A stretch of 54,029 nucleotides of DNA, taken from an uncultured Collinsella sp. (lineage in GTDB: Bacteria > Actinomycetota > Coriobacteriia > Coriobacteriales > Coriobacteriaceae). Location: contig CAUAAZ010000012.1 in the NCBI GenBank assembly GCA_958427145.1, positions 1 to 54,029 on the forward strand, written 5' to 3'. Shown here in pieces: positions 1-8,771 of the stretch. How positions within the stretch are numbered: position 1 is the stretch's first letter; every line of letters starts with the position of its first letter. The position numbers and the translations under genes are program-made. The notes beneath the pieces are model-generated. The model saw only the letters and a list, made by a program, of their open reading frames with translations, made no database searches and was not told the origin of the DNA.

Positions 1-127
1 ATGCGAACCTCCAGTCCGGACCGCCCCGCGGTCCAACTTTCTGTCCGCACCCCCGTTTGGCCGCCAAACGGCCGCAAACAGTCCGTATTTCACCGCAACT
101 GCGGAGGGGAATCCGGTGATCTTCCTG
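1..127. other. Non-coding stretch downstream of the hydantoinase gene
   Basis: No gene is convincing here. Two short hairpins are visible: GGACCG/CGGTCC around 18-33 and CCGTTTGGC/GCCAAACGG around 53-71. Neither is followed by a T-run on the minus strand, so a terminator for the minus-strand operon is possible but not shown. Confidence 0.4.
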
Positions 128-1495
128 TTAGCGGGGGACGTAGCGGCCGGGTTGGGCTCCGGTGGGCTCGCCGTCGCGTGCCACCAGCACGCCGTTCACA
201 AACACGACCTTGGCGCGGCCATGTGCCCCAAAACCCTCGAGCGGCGTGTAGTCCACAGCTTGATGCTGTGTCGCGGCACTGATTGTCCAGCGCGCTTTGG
301 GATCCCACACGCACACATCGGCATCGGCGCCCTCGGCAAGACAGCCCTTGCGCGGGTACATGCCAAACACGCGCGCCGGGTTCTCGCTCATCAAGCGGCA
401 CAGATCCTCGGGTCCCAGCTGTCCCTCAAAGCTCGTGGCAATCGCGACGGGACGATGCTCCACGCCGGGCCCGCCGTTGGGAATCGCGCGGAAATCGTCG
501 CGCCCGCGGTCCTTTTGCCCGTGCAGGTTAAAGCTGCAATGATCGGTCGCAATCGTATCGATCTCGCCGGCCACAAGCGCCTCGCGCAGCGCGGCACGGT
601 CGCCGGCATGGCGCAGCGGCGGGCTCATCACGTACTTGGCGCCCGCAAAGCCGTCCTCGCCCTGCTCCAGATAGCAGGTGTCGTCGAGCATCAGATACTG
701 AGGGCAGGTCTCGACATAGATATTCTTCTGCCCGCGCGCCTTGGCCGCACGAATGGCCTCGAGCCCCAACTTGGTCGAAAGGTGCACCACGTTGACTGGG
801 GCGTCGCCGGCCAGGTGCGCCAGATACAGCAGGCGGCTCACGGCTTCGGCCTCACACACGTCCGGGCGGCTGAGCGCATGCCCCTCGGGCCCATGAATCC
901 CCTGCTCGTACACGCGCTTCTGCAGCTCATTCACCAGCGTACCGTTCTCGCAATGCACGCACAGTATGCCGCCAATACGCTTGAGCTCCTCGAGCACCTC
1001 GAGCGTCTCGGCATCGTCCAGGCGCAAATGATCGTAGGCAAAGTAGGTCTTAAACGACGATACGCCCGCCTCGCGCATAGCCGAAAGATCGGCGCGGTTG
1101 CGTTCATTCCACTCGGCGAGTGCCATATGAAAGGCGTAGTTGGCCGTGCAGGTTCCGTCGGCACGGCGATGCCACTCGGCCAAGGCATCGGGCATGGTCA
1201 CGCCGCGATCAGCCGTCGCGTAGTCCACGATGGTCGTCGTACCGCCGCAGGCAGCCGCACGCGTGCCGGTCTCAAAGCTATCGGCCGTCCAGTCCATGCC
1301 GGTCCAGCACTGCATGTGCGTGTGCCCATCGATAAAGCCCGGGAACACCCAACAGTCCGTGGCGTCCTGGACGGTATCGTCCTCGCCCGGCTCAATCGCC
1401 GCGGCAATCCGCACAATCTTGTCGCCCTCCATGGCAAGATCGGCGCGGCGAAGCCCCTGGGGCGTCACGAGCGCGCCGTTTTTGATGATGATCAT
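128..1495 (-). CDS. hyuA: Dihydropyrimidinase / D-hydantoinase-type amidohydrolase (HyuA/HydA)
   Basis: Metal-dependent cyclic-amide hydrolase that opens hydantoin- or dihydropyrimidine-like rings; in purine clusters it is thought to act on a ring-opening intermediate. The 455-aa length is normal for the family. Visible signatures are the metal-binding GHTHMQ motif (His58, His60), a Lys in SSFKTYF (about residue 149) where family members carry the carbamylated bridging lysine, His181 in LCVHCENG, and a late TIATDHC segment carrying the catalytic-type Asp. AAGGAG lies 6 bases before the ATG. Its start overlaps the stop of the MocA-like gene by 4 bases, so the two are translationally coupled as the end of a five-gene operon. 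The family is confident; the exact substrate is inferred from context. Confidence 0.93.
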   Translation of the reverse strand: MIIIKNGALVTPQGLRRADLAMEGDKIVRIAAAIEPGEDDTVQDATDCWVFPGFIDGHTHMQCWTGMDWTADSFETGTRAAACGGTTTIVDYATADRGVTMPDALAEWHRRADGTCTANYAFHMALAEWNERNRADLSAMREAGVSSFKTYFAYDHLRLDDAETLEVLEELKRIGGILCVHCENGTLVNELQKRVYEQGIHGPEGHALSRPDVCEAEAVSRLLYLAHLAGDAPVNVVHLSTKLGLEAIRAAKARGQKNIYVETCPQYLMLDDTCYLEQGEDGFAGAKYVMSPPLRHAGDRAALREALVAGEIDTIATDHCSFNLHGQKDRGRDDFRAIPNGGPGVEHRPVAIATSFEGQLGPEDLCRLMSENPARVFGMYPRKGCLAEGADADVCVWDPKARWTISAATQHQAVDYTPLEGFGAHGRAKVVFVNGVLVARDGEPTGAQPGRYVPR

Positions 1496-2118
1496 GTTGC
1501 TCCTTGTTGATTAATACAGTTGGCCACGCGATCAAAATACGAGCAGGCGGCGATATGCTCCGTTATGCGTTGCTGTCCCTTGGCGGTATCGACATCCCAC
1601 AGCTCGTAGGCACGCGCCTCGACCAGCACCACATCGGTACGGTCCTTGAGGATCGAACCGCCGCCGTCCTTGCCCTCAAGACGTATGAGCGCATCGAACA
1701 ATTCCGCCGGAAAGAGCACCGGACTCGAAGGCTCACCGTTGCACGCAAGACGCACCGGATGCTTGCGGCCACGCTCGTCAAATGTACGAACCATAGCCTC
1801 AAAAGAATCCGAACTCACGAGCGGCTGGTCGCCCGGCAAATAGAGGCAACCTTTCCAGTTGCGTTCGACTCCCCACGAAAGGCCCGCACGGACGCTTTCG
1901 CTGCGCAGCTCGCCATCGTGCAGCACACACGGGCAATGCTTGTCCTCGCAAATCTGGGCGACCTCGGGCCAACGCGTCGAAACCACGACGTCAAAGCCCC
2001 GGGGAACCGAATCGATAGTCCAGGCAATCAGCGGCTTGCCATAGATATCGGCAAGCATCTTGTTGGAGCCAAACCGCTTGCCCTCGCCCGAGGCCATAAT
2101 GACGCATCCAAGTTTCAT
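1492..2118 (-). CDS. mocA: Molybdenum cofactor nucleotidyltransferase, MocA/MobA-like
   Basis: A 208-aa nucleotidyltransferase of the MobA/MocA family. The N-terminus carries the nucleotide-binding pattern MASGEGKRFGSNKML (residues 8-22), which in MocA transfers CMP from CTP to molybdopterin to make the MCD cofactor of xanthine-dehydrogenase-type hydroxylases. I chose the ATG at 2118 because GGGGAGG sits just before it; an upstream in-frame start at 2172 has no such site. It lies in the operon with ygeW/ygeY/ygeX, and the likely client, the molybdenum hydroxylase at 21128-23905, is in the other purine block. E. coli has the equivalent gene (ygfJ) in its single purine locus. CTP specificity is inferred from context. 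Confidence 0.85.
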   Translation of the reverse strand: MKLGCVIMASGEGKRFGSNKMLADIYGKPLIAWTIDSVPRGFDVVVSTRWPEVAQICEDKHCPCVLHDGELRSESVRAGLSWGVERNWKGCLYLPGDQPLVSSDSFEAMVRTFDERGRKHPVRLACNGEPSSPVLFPAELFDALIRLEGKDGGGSILKDRTDVVLVEARAYELWDVDTAKGQQRITEHIAACSYFDRVANCINQQGAT

Positions 2119-2268
2119 GGTGATACCTCCCCTGAAACCATCGTACCCATAACTCGCGCCGCGGGCATCCACATCGAAAGCGCTTATCCCGCACGCCTGC
2201 GATGCAAAAAAGGGGCACCCCGCCGGTTGGCAGAGCGCCCCCTTTACATGGCTTACCTCAACCCGGCT

Positions 2269-3471
2269 TTAGGCCTGGAACCAACGGGCGGTATTGCGCT
2301 CGTCGAGGGCCTTGAGGGTAGCGGCGGGATCGGCAACCTTCTGCAGGAACATCATGGCTGCGATGGCGTACGGCTTGTAGCTGGCCTCCTTGTACATGCC
2401 CACACGGTGCATGTCGAAGACGTCGGCGTTAACCTCGCCGTGCTCGCAGGAGACACCGGAGATGTCGGCGGGCAGCGGGTGCATAAAGATGGTGTCCTGG
2501 CCGTTGGCGGTCTTCTCCATGAGCTCGGTCGTGGAGCACCAGTCCTGATGGGTGGCGTTCTGGGCGAGCAGCTCCTTCTCGAGCGCAGCGATGCCGGCGT
2601 CGTCGCCCTCGGCGTACAGGTTGGTACGCTTCTCCATGGCGGCAAACGGAGCCCAGCTCTTGGGGATCACGATGTCGGCGCCCTCGAAGGCCTCGGCCAT
2701 GGTGTTGACCTGCTTAAAGGTGGTGCCGGACTCGGCGGCGTAGCCCTTGGCGCGCTCGACGACCTCGGGCATGAGGTCGTAGCCCTCGGGGTGAGCAAGG
2801 GTGACGTCCATGCCAAAACGGGGCAGCAGGCTGATCAGCGACTGCGGGCAGGACAGCGGCTTACCGTAAGAGGGCGAATAGGCCCAAGTAACGGCAACCT
2901 TCTTGCCCTTGAGGTTCTCAAGGCCGCCAAACTCGTTGATGAGGTAGAGCATGTCGGCAGAGGACTGCGTGGGGTGGTCGGAGTCGGACTGCAGGGAGAT
3001 GAGCGTGGGACGGTGATCCAGAACGCCGTCCTCGTAGGCCTGCTGCACGGACTCGGAGACCTCGGCCATGTAGGCATCGCCCTTGCCGATGTACATGTCA
3101 TCGCGGATGCCGATGACGTCGGCCATGAAGGAGATCATGGTAGCGGTCTCGCGGACGGTCTCGCCGTGGGCGATCTGGGACTTCTTCTCGTCCAGGTCCT
3201 GCAGCTCAAGGCCGAGCAGGTTGGCGGCCTTAGAGAAAGAGAAACGCGTACGGGTGGAGTTGTCGCGGAACAGGGAGACAGCCAGGCCCGAGTCGAAGAT
3301 CTTGGAAGAAACGTTGTTCTCACGCAGCTCGCGCAGGGCGTCGGCGACGATGTAGAGAGCCTTGAGCTCATCGGTGGTCTTGTCCCAGGTGTGCAGGAAG
3401 TCGCTGGCGTACATGCCCTTAAAATCGAGGCCGTTCAGCTGCTCGACGAGCTCGGTAAACTTAGCGTCCAT
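2269..3471 (-). CDS. ygeW: YgeW-type carbamoyltransferase
   Basis: Member of the aspartate/ornithine carbamoyltransferase superfamily, YgeW branch, 400 aa. The carbamoyl-phosphate loop DNSTRTRFSF lies near residue 90, and the HPLPAD motif of the superfamily lies near residue 335. The natural substrate of YgeW is not firmly established; in purine-degrading gut bacteria it is linked to breakdown of a ureido intermediate with release of carbamoyl phosphate. The start at 3471 is supported by GAAAGGAC a few bases upstream; a 62-residue upstream extension is unlikely because its sequence does not resemble the family. It sits between ygeY and the MocA-like gene with 150-200-base gaps. No carbamate kinase is found nearby to use carbamoyl phosphate. 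Confidence 0.92.
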   Translation of the reverse strand: MDAKFTELVEQLNGLDFKGMYASDFLHTWDKTTDELKALYIVADALRELRENNVSSKIFDSGLAVSLFRDNSTRTRFSFSKAANLLGLELQDLDEKKSQIAHGETVRETATMISFMADVIGIRDDMYIGKGDAYMAEVSESVQQAYEDGVLDHRPTLISLQSDSDHPTQSSADMLYLINEFGGLENLKGKKVAVTWAYSPSYGKPLSCPQSLISLLPRFGMDVTLAHPEGYDLMPEVVERAKGYAAESGTTFKQVNTMAEAFEGADIVIPKSWAPFAAMEKRTNLYAEGDDAGIAALEKELLAQNATHQDWCSTTELMEKTANGQDTIFMHPLPADISGVSCEHGEVNADVFDMHRVGMYKEASYKPYAIAAMMFLQKVADPAATLKALDERNTARWFQA

Positions 3472-3618
3472 GGAAATGTCCTTTCTAAAGATGAAACGAT
3501 CGCAATGAGTAGATGTGCTCCGGCATGCGCGTGTGGCTAGAACATGCAGAGCACCATGACGAGGACCCGCCACCGTTGAGGAAGCATGGGAGATAACGAC
3601 CGCGGGCCCCAAGTCAAC

Positions 3619-3652
3619 AGGGAGCGCCGGGGACACGAGCGGCCCCCGGCTC
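3619..3652 (-). other. GC-rich hairpin between ygeY and ygeW
   Basis: GCCGGGG (3625-3631) pairs with CCCCGGC (3644-3650), and the stem may extend outward with mismatches. It lies in the 201-base gap between two genes of the same operon and has no T-run. It may be a processing or attenuation hairpin rather than a full terminator. Confidence 0.4.
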
Positions 3653-3672
3653 AACAAAATCGAGGAATGGGA

Positions 3673-5058
3673 CTAATCGATCTTGTTGTTGGTCAGACCG
3701 GCGCGGAACACGGTGGCGTCGCCATCGGCCTGGCTCGGATCGTAGAGGTTCAGGGCAGCCACGTACATGGCGGCAGCGGTGACCAGGTCATCCTTGTAGG
3801 TGACCTCGTTGGGGGCGTGAGCCTGAGACTCGGCACCCGGGCCAAAGCCCACGCAGGGGATGCCGTAACGGCCCTGGATGGAGACGCAGTTCGTGGAGAA
3901 GGTCCACTTGTCGCACAGCGGGCGACCGGTGCGCTTGTCCATGCTGGGCTCGCAGCCGATGCGCTCGTCACCAAACATGGCCTTGTGGGCGTCGACGAGG
4001 GCCTTGACGTGCGGAGCGGTCTCCTTGTTGATCCACGTGGGGAAGTAAGCCTCGGTCTCGTAGACCTCGCCGGTCCAGGACGGACGGTCGTACATGTACA
4101 TGGAGACCTTCACGTCGTCACCGTACTTCTTGGCTGCCGGCAGGTTGCGGATCTCGTCCAGGCAGGACTCCCAGGTCTCACCGGCGGTCATACGACGGTC
4201 GATGGAGATGGCGCAGGAGTCGGCCACGGCGCAGCGGCTGGGGCTGGTGTAGAAGATCTGGCTGACGGTGCAGGTGCCGCGGCCTAGGAAGCGGGCATCC
4301 TCGAAGTGCTCGGGATTGTACTTGGGGTCGAGCATCTTGACGAGACCCTTGATGTCGGTCGACTCGTCGCAGCCGTTGTTGTTGAGGGCGCGGACGTCGG
4401 CGATGATGTCGGCCATCTTGTAGATGGCGTTGTCGCCGCGGTCGGGAGCGGAGCCGTGGCAGGAGGTACCGTGAACGTCGACGCGGATCTCCATGCGGCC
4501 GCGGTGACCGCGATAGATGCCGCCGTCGGTGGGCTCGGTGGAAATGACGAACTCGGGCTTAATGCCATCCTTGTTGTAGATGTACTGCCAGCACATGCCG
4601 TCGCAGTCCTCTTCCTGGACGGTGCCGACGACCATGATCTTGTAGCCCTCGGGGATGAGGCCCATGTCCTTCATCATCTTGGCAGCGTAGGTAGCAGAAG
4701 CCATGCCGCCCTCCTGGTCGGAGCCGCCGCGGCCGTAGATGATCTCGTCGGTCTCGTAGCCCTCATAGGGATCGGCATCCCAGTTCTCGATGTTGCCGAT
4801 GCCGACGGTGTCGATGTGGGAGTCGATGGCGATGATCTTGTCGCCCTCGCCCATAAAGCCCATGACGTTGCCCAGGCCATCGACCTTGACCTCGTCATAG
4901 CCAAGGCTCTCCATCTCGGCCTTGATGCAGGCGACAACCTCACCCTCCTCGCAAGACTCAGAGGGACGGGAGATCATAGCGCGCAGGAAGCGAGTCATAT
5001 CAGCACGATGGGACTCAGCAGCAGCCTTGATAGCGTCGAAATCGAGTTCTTTAGCCAT
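3673..5058 (-). CDS. ygeY: YgeY-family M20 metallopeptidase/deacetylase
   Basis: A 461-aa zinc amidohydrolase of the M20 family (ArgE/DapE/carboxypeptidase G2 type), annotated as YgeY when next to ygeW and ygeX. The metal ligands expected for M20 are visible: DSHIDT (His81, Asp83), GGSDQEGG (Asp114), a QEED pair of glutamates at 149-150 and STEPT near residue 175. A late HAPNE segment supplies the last His. In the purine pathway it is thought to hydrolyse an amide intermediate feeding 2,3-diaminopropionate formation. AAAGG precedes the ATG. It is 74 bases downstream of ygeX and 201 bases upstream of ygeW, in the same direction. Confidence 0.92.
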   Translation of the reverse strand: MAKELDFDAIKAAAESHRADMTRFLRAMISRPSESCEEGEVVACIKAEMESLGYDEVKVDGLGNVMGFMGEGDKIIAIDSHIDTVGIGNIENWDADPYEGYETDEIIYGRGGSDQEGGMASATYAAKMMKDMGLIPEGYKIMVVGTVQEEDCDGMCWQYIYNKDGIKPEFVISTEPTDGGIYRGHRGRMEIRVDVHGTSCHGSAPDRGDNAIYKMADIIADVRALNNNGCDESTDIKGLVKMLDPKYNPEHFEDARFLGRGTCTVSQIFYTSPSRCAVADSCAISIDRRMTAGETWESCLDEIRNLPAAKKYGDDVKVSMYMYDRPSWTGEVYETEAYFPTWINKETAPHVKALVDAHKAMFGDERIGCEPSMDKRTGRPLCDKWTFSTNCVSIQGRYGIPCVGFGPGAESQAHAPNEVTYKDDLVTAAAMYVAALNLYDPSQADGDATVFRAGLTNNKID

Positions 5059-5132
5059 TGTTCATAACCTTTCAAACGAAGGAATCTACCTGTGAGGTGG
5101 CGGAGCGATACCTATTTACTCCGCCCCAACGA

Positions 5133-6347
5133 TTAGCAAGTGGGATATTCGCCTTCCCAAACAATGCGGCGATACTGGTCGGGATCGGTGTCGCCCTCGG
5201 TGGAGAAGCAGAGCACGGAGCTCGTCTTGTCCAGGCCGATGAGTTCCTTGAGCTCGGCGTACTCGGGATCGAGCATGAGGGTCTCGACCAGGCCGGTGGT
5301 CACAGCGCCGGACTCGCCGGAGATGACGCGCGGGTCGCCCTTCTCGGGAGCGCCCAGGGTGCGCATGCCGCGAGCGGTGACCCAGTCGGGGCAGGACACG
5401 AAGGCGGTGACGTGGTTGCGCAGGATATCCCAGCCCAGAATGTTGGGCTCGCCGCAGCACAGACCGGCCATGATGGAGGGCATGTCGCCGTCCACGATGC
5501 GCGGATTGCCGTCGCCGGCGGCAGCGCCCTTGTACAGACAGGCGGCAGGCGCGCACTCAGCCACGACGAAGGTGGGCGGGTTATCGGGATACAGGTTGGT
5601 GAAGTAGCCCACCACGGCGCCGGCGAGCGAACCCACGCCAGCCTGGACAAACACGTGCGTCGGGCGGTTGATGGCCATCTCGCGCAGCTGCTCGGCAGCC
5701 TCGGAAGCCATGGTGCCGTAACCCTCCATGATCCAGGACGGGATCTTCTCGTAGCCCTCCCAGGCGGTGTCCTGAACGATGACGCCGCGCTCGCAGGCGT
5801 CGGCCTCGGCAGCGGCCATGCGCACGCACTCGTCGTAGTTGACCTCTTCGATGGTCACCGTTGCGCCCTCGGCGGCGATGTTATCGAAGCGGGGCTTAGT
5901 GGAACCCTTGGGCATGTGAACGACGGCCTTCTGGCCCAGCTTGTTGGCAGCCCATGCCACGCCGCGGCCATGGTTGCCGTCGGTGGCGGTAAAGAAGGTG
6001 GCCTGGCCAAAGTCCTCGGCCAGCTGATCGGAGGTCAGGTAATCGAAGGTGCAGTCGGCAACGTCCTTGCCGGTCTCATCGGCAATATAGTTGGCCATGG
6101 CAAACGAGCCGCCCAGGACCTTAAAGGCGTTGAGGCCAAAGCGATAGCTCTCGTCCTTAACGCACAGGTTGGACAGGCCCAGGCGCGCAGCCTGACCGTC
6201 CAGACGGGCAAGCGGAGTGACGGTATATTGAGGGAACGACTGGTGGAAGGCACGGGCCTTCTTCACGTGGTCGAGGCTCATGATTCCCAAGTGCTTGTCA
6301 TCGCTCTTGGGCATCGTGTTGCCCGCCCACTGGATCTTATCGGCCAT
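5133..6347 (-). CDS. ygeX: 2,3-Diaminopropionate ammonia-lyase (YgeX)
   Basis: PLP enzyme of fold type II that converts 2,3-diaminopropionate to pyruvate and two ammonia. The 404-aa length matches the family. The PLP lysine is Lys76 in the GLNAFKVLGG motif, and the substrate/PLP loop TATDGNHGRG follows near residue 115-125. It is the first gene of the five-gene minus-strand operon, with AAGGAG upstream of the ATG, and faces the YheO-type regulator at 6625 across a shared 277-base promoter region. As first gene and pyruvate-yielding step it connects purine ring fragments to central metabolism. Confidence is high from motif and synteny with ygeY and ygeW. Confidence 0.95.
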   Translation of the reverse strand: MADKIQWAGNTMPKSDDKHLGIMSLDHVKKARAFHQSFPQYTVTPLARLDGQAARLGLSNLCVKDESYRFGLNAFKVLGGSFAMANYIADETGKDVADCTFDYLTSDQLAEDFGQATFFTATDGNHGRGVAWAANKLGQKAVVHMPKGSTKPRFDNIAAEGATVTIEEVNYDECVRMAAAEADACERGVIVQDTAWEGYEKIPSWIMEGYGTMASEAAEQLREMAINRPTHVFVQAGVGSLAGAVVGYFTNLYPDNPPTFVVAECAPAACLYKGAAAGDGNPRIVDGDMPSIMAGLCCGEPNILGWDILRNHVTAFVSCPDWVTARGMRTLGAPEKGDPRVISGESGAVTTGLVETLMLDPEYAELKELIGLDKTSSVLCFSTEGDTDPDQYRRIVWEGEYPTC

Positions 6348-6624
6348 ACGGTGAACTCCTTAAGTCCTCTCTTGCCGGCCCCCGCATACGCGTTTCAGCC
6401 CGATCCCATTCACACGACTGAACTTTTATGTGGATGCCAAACAAAAAGTTTGTTAGTAATGTTCTATCACACTTTTTGATTGGTATATCTAACGAATTGT
6501 TTGTTGCCGTAATCGGTACTTTTTCGCCGCCGAACGGTCATGAATTGCCTTGTTGATGGATTTGTTTGCGGTCATGTGTGGTTTATGGCACAGTGAGCCC
6601 AAACTAATTTTTAGGAAGGTACCC
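6348..6624. promoter_or_regulatory. Divergent promoter region between ygeX and the YheO-type regulator gene
   Basis: An AT-rich interval (especially 6420-6560) that must hold promoters for the left purine operon and the regulator. A perfect inverted repeat AACAAAaagTTTGTT spans 6440-6454 and is a plausible operator. The regulator has AGGAAGG just before its ATG. Exact -10/-35 boxes are not clear to me. Confidence 0.5.
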
Positions 6625-7278
6625 ATGACCCCCGCACAGATTGAGTTTTACAAGCGCCTCGCACACGGTCTGGCGCTCCAATTTGGCCCCAACTGCGAAG
6701 TCGTCGTCCACGATCTGGAGACCGAGGACGTGGACCACTCCATCGTAGTGATCGAAAACGGCCACGTCAGCGGGCGCAAACTGGGTGACGGCCCCAGCCA
6801 TATCGTGTTTGAGTCCATGCACGAAGGCGCCACCGACGTACACGACCGCGAGCCGTACCTCACTAAAACCACCGACGGTAAGCTGCTCAAATCGTCGACG
6901 ATCTTTATCCGCAACGATGAGGGCAAACCCGTCGGCATTTTGGGCATCAACTTTGACATTACGCTTATGAAGGCTTTTGAGCGTTCGCTCGACGCCTTTA
7001 CCGGCACCGGCGGCACGGGCTATACCGAGCCCGAGCCCATTACCAAGAACATCGGCGACCTGCTCGAGGACCTGCTGCACGAGTGCGAGCAGTTTGTGGG
7101 CAAGCCCGCGGCACTCATGACCAAAGACGAGCGCATTCGTGCCATTGGCTACCTCGACCGTCGCGGCGCCTTCCTCATTTCCAAGTCGAGCGAGCGCGCC
7201 TGCGAGTTCTTTGGCATCTCCAAGTACAGCTTCTATAGCTACCTCAATGAGGCCAAGGCGGCGGCCGGCGACAAGTAG
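6625..7278 (+). CDS. YheO-like PAS-domain transcriptional regulator (left purine block)
   Basis: A 217-aa regulator. The N-terminal two thirds match the YheO-like PAS-type sensor pattern (ALQFGPNCEVVVHDL near residues 17-31, a NGHVSGRKLG loop, and GILGINFDITL near 108-118). The C-terminus (about 155-217) contains a helix-turn-helix of the type that ends FFGISKYSFYSYLNEAK. Start at 6625 is set by AGGAAGGT upstream; the longer frame from 6550 lacks support. It is transcribed away from ygeX and is the obvious candidate to control that operon in response to a purine or derived small molecule. A paralogue with the same layout sits at 30856. Ligand unknown. Confidence 0.85.
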   Translation: MTPAQIEFYKRLAHGLALQFGPNCEVVVHDLETEDVDHSIVVIENGHVSGRKLGDGPSHIVFESMHEGATDVHDREPYLTKTTDGKLLKSSTIFIRNDEGKPVGILGINFDITLMKAFERSLDAFTGTGGTGYTEPEPITKNIGDLLEDLLHECEQFVGKPAALMTKDERIRAIGYLDRRGAFLISKSSERACEFFGISKYSFYSYLNEAKAAAGDK

Positions 7279-7401
7279 GCACTCGCCTGGATTGCCCCTC
7301 CCCTTTTGGGTGCGAGTTCTGGAAAGCACGAATCCAAGACCGAGCCGCTTGGGAAGTTCCATATAATCGATGTCATTAGTATTTCGAAAGGATGGAACAG
7401 A

Positions 7402-8391
7402 ATGGCGTTGAGCAAGGCATCATGCACCGGTCGCGGATTGATTCCGGCAATTGGTGGACATGTGCACCGCATGTTCGATGAGGGTGAAGACGACCTGTTT
7501 TCGCTGAGCCTTGACGATGTGATGGATGATCGCCCGTGGACCGCCGACGAACTCATGGGCGGCGGCGCGGCTCGCCCGTCAAGCCCCAATCCCGCACTTG
7601 CGCCTAAGACCGCATCTGCGCCGACTCCTGCGCAGTCGGCTGTTTCGACGCCCGCGCCTACACCCGCACCCACTTCGGCGCCTACGCCCGCTCCCCGCCC
7701 CGCAAGCGACCCGTCCGAGACGGCGGCATTTCTCGCTGCAGCGACGCAGGGCAAATCGGCCGACAGCACCGTTATGTATAACGCCCAGCAGTTGCCTGTT
7801 CCTGCGGCACGCAAGCCTCCGGTCACAAGGCTCGATGAGCCCGTTTTCCATCAGGTTGCCTACGATTCCTGGGCTGCAGCCGATCTGGATGAGACCTCTA
7901 CCGGCATGCCGGCGCTCGACGTTCCAGTTAACCCGCTTTTTGCCGCCAACACGAGCGCCGCGGACTATGAGGGCGGTGCGGCATATTCCGATTATTCCGA
8001 TGGCTATGCTGGCAACGGTCGCATCGAGACCGAGGATTATGGCACCGCATCGAGCGATTATCTCAACGATCCGTACGCTGCCACGCCCGCACCGGAATAT
8101 GACCCGGAGGCCGCGTCCGCGCCGGCGTATACCAAAAGCACGGGCGAAGAGCGCTTCGCCGATTATTACGCCGAGGAAAAGGCGCTGCGTTTCTCGGAAT
8201 TTCCGCAGGCAGTCAAGGTTGCCTTTATCGCCATTATCATTGCCCTGCTCGGTGTCATTGCGTTTGAGGGATTCCAGCTGTTCCGCGGCCCCACCCAAGC
8301 GGAGTCGGAAACCCAGCAAAAAGAGGACGATAACCAGTACCTGGACATCAACACCCTCAAGGGCGACCCCAACGACGGAGACGACGAGTAG
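7402..8391 (+). CDS. Hypothetical Pro/Ala-rich protein with one C-terminal membrane segment
   Basis: A 329-aa protein I cannot assign. Residues 1-50 are moderately acidic, residues about 60-110 form a Pro/Ala/Thr-rich linker made of repeated AP/PAPT units, residues about 170-260 are rich in Tyr, Asp and Ser (YSDYSDGYAGN), and one hydrophobic helix (VAFIAIIIALLGVIAFEGF) lies near residues 275-295, followed by a short acidic tail. No signal peptide is seen, so it may be tail-anchored with the bulk in the cytoplasm. The chosen ATG has GAAAGGATGG upstream; an earlier in-frame ATG at 7306 falls before a plausible ribosome site and is less likely. Low complexity limits any functional call. Confidence 0.7.
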   Translation: MALSKASCTGRGLIPAIGGHVHRMFDEGEDDLFSLSLDDVMDDRPWTADELMGGGAARPSSPNPALAPKTASAPTPAQSAVSTPAPTPAPTSAPTPAPRPASDPSETAAFLAAATQGKSADSTVMYNAQQLPVPAARKPPVTRLDEPVFHQVAYDSWAAADLDETSTGMPALDVPVNPLFAANTSAADYEGGAAYSDYSDGYAGNGRIETEDYGTASSDYLNDPYAATPAPEYDPEAASAPAYTKSTGEERFADYYAEEKALRFSEFPQAVKVAFIAIIIALLGVIAFEGFQLFRGPTQAESETQQKEDDNQYLDINTLKGDPNDGDDE

Positions 8392-8771
8392 CGAGGGCTG
8401 AAGGCAGCCGCAGGATCCCGCATCCAGCATCGGCTTCTAAGTGCTGTTTTGTCATCCAACTACACTTTTCCGAAGTTTTAAGGTGCCTATTTCGACACTT
8501 TTCCGTACTTTTACACGGCTGATTTCGACACTTTTCCGGATGAAAGCCGAATAATCACTTGGGAAACCAACGCCATCCGCGCGTCATTTCGCGGATGGCG
8601 CTTGATTTCTGTCCGTACACGTTGAGTCCGTACACGTTGATAGACTTCCTCTTGCCCGCAAGGAACGGGCACGTTTTATCCAGAGTCGGGGTAGAGAGTT
8701 GGCTCCACGATCCCGACGCCAACCGGCCAAAAGGCACGGTGGCCCTGCCAACATCGATGAAAGGAGTCCGT
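8392..8771. repeat. 380-base non-coding stretch with phased short repeats
   Basis: The motif ACACTTTTCCG ends at 8472, 8505 and 8538, so it recurs at exactly 33-base intervals, the last two copies inside a longer shared ATTTCGACACTTTTCCG. A perfect hairpin CGCCATCCGCG/CGCGGATGGCG spans 8571-8600. A 15-base unit GTCCGTACACGTTGA is duplicated head to tail at 8611-8640. This is upstream of the gene at 8772 and may be its control region. No coding sequence is convincing. Confidence 0.6.

Noticed and set aside
116..1510. 464-aa open frame on the plus strand opposite the hydantoinase gene
   Set aside because: It is a GC-driven shadow: the minus-strand frame has clear catalytic motifs, a ribosome site and coupling to its neighbour.
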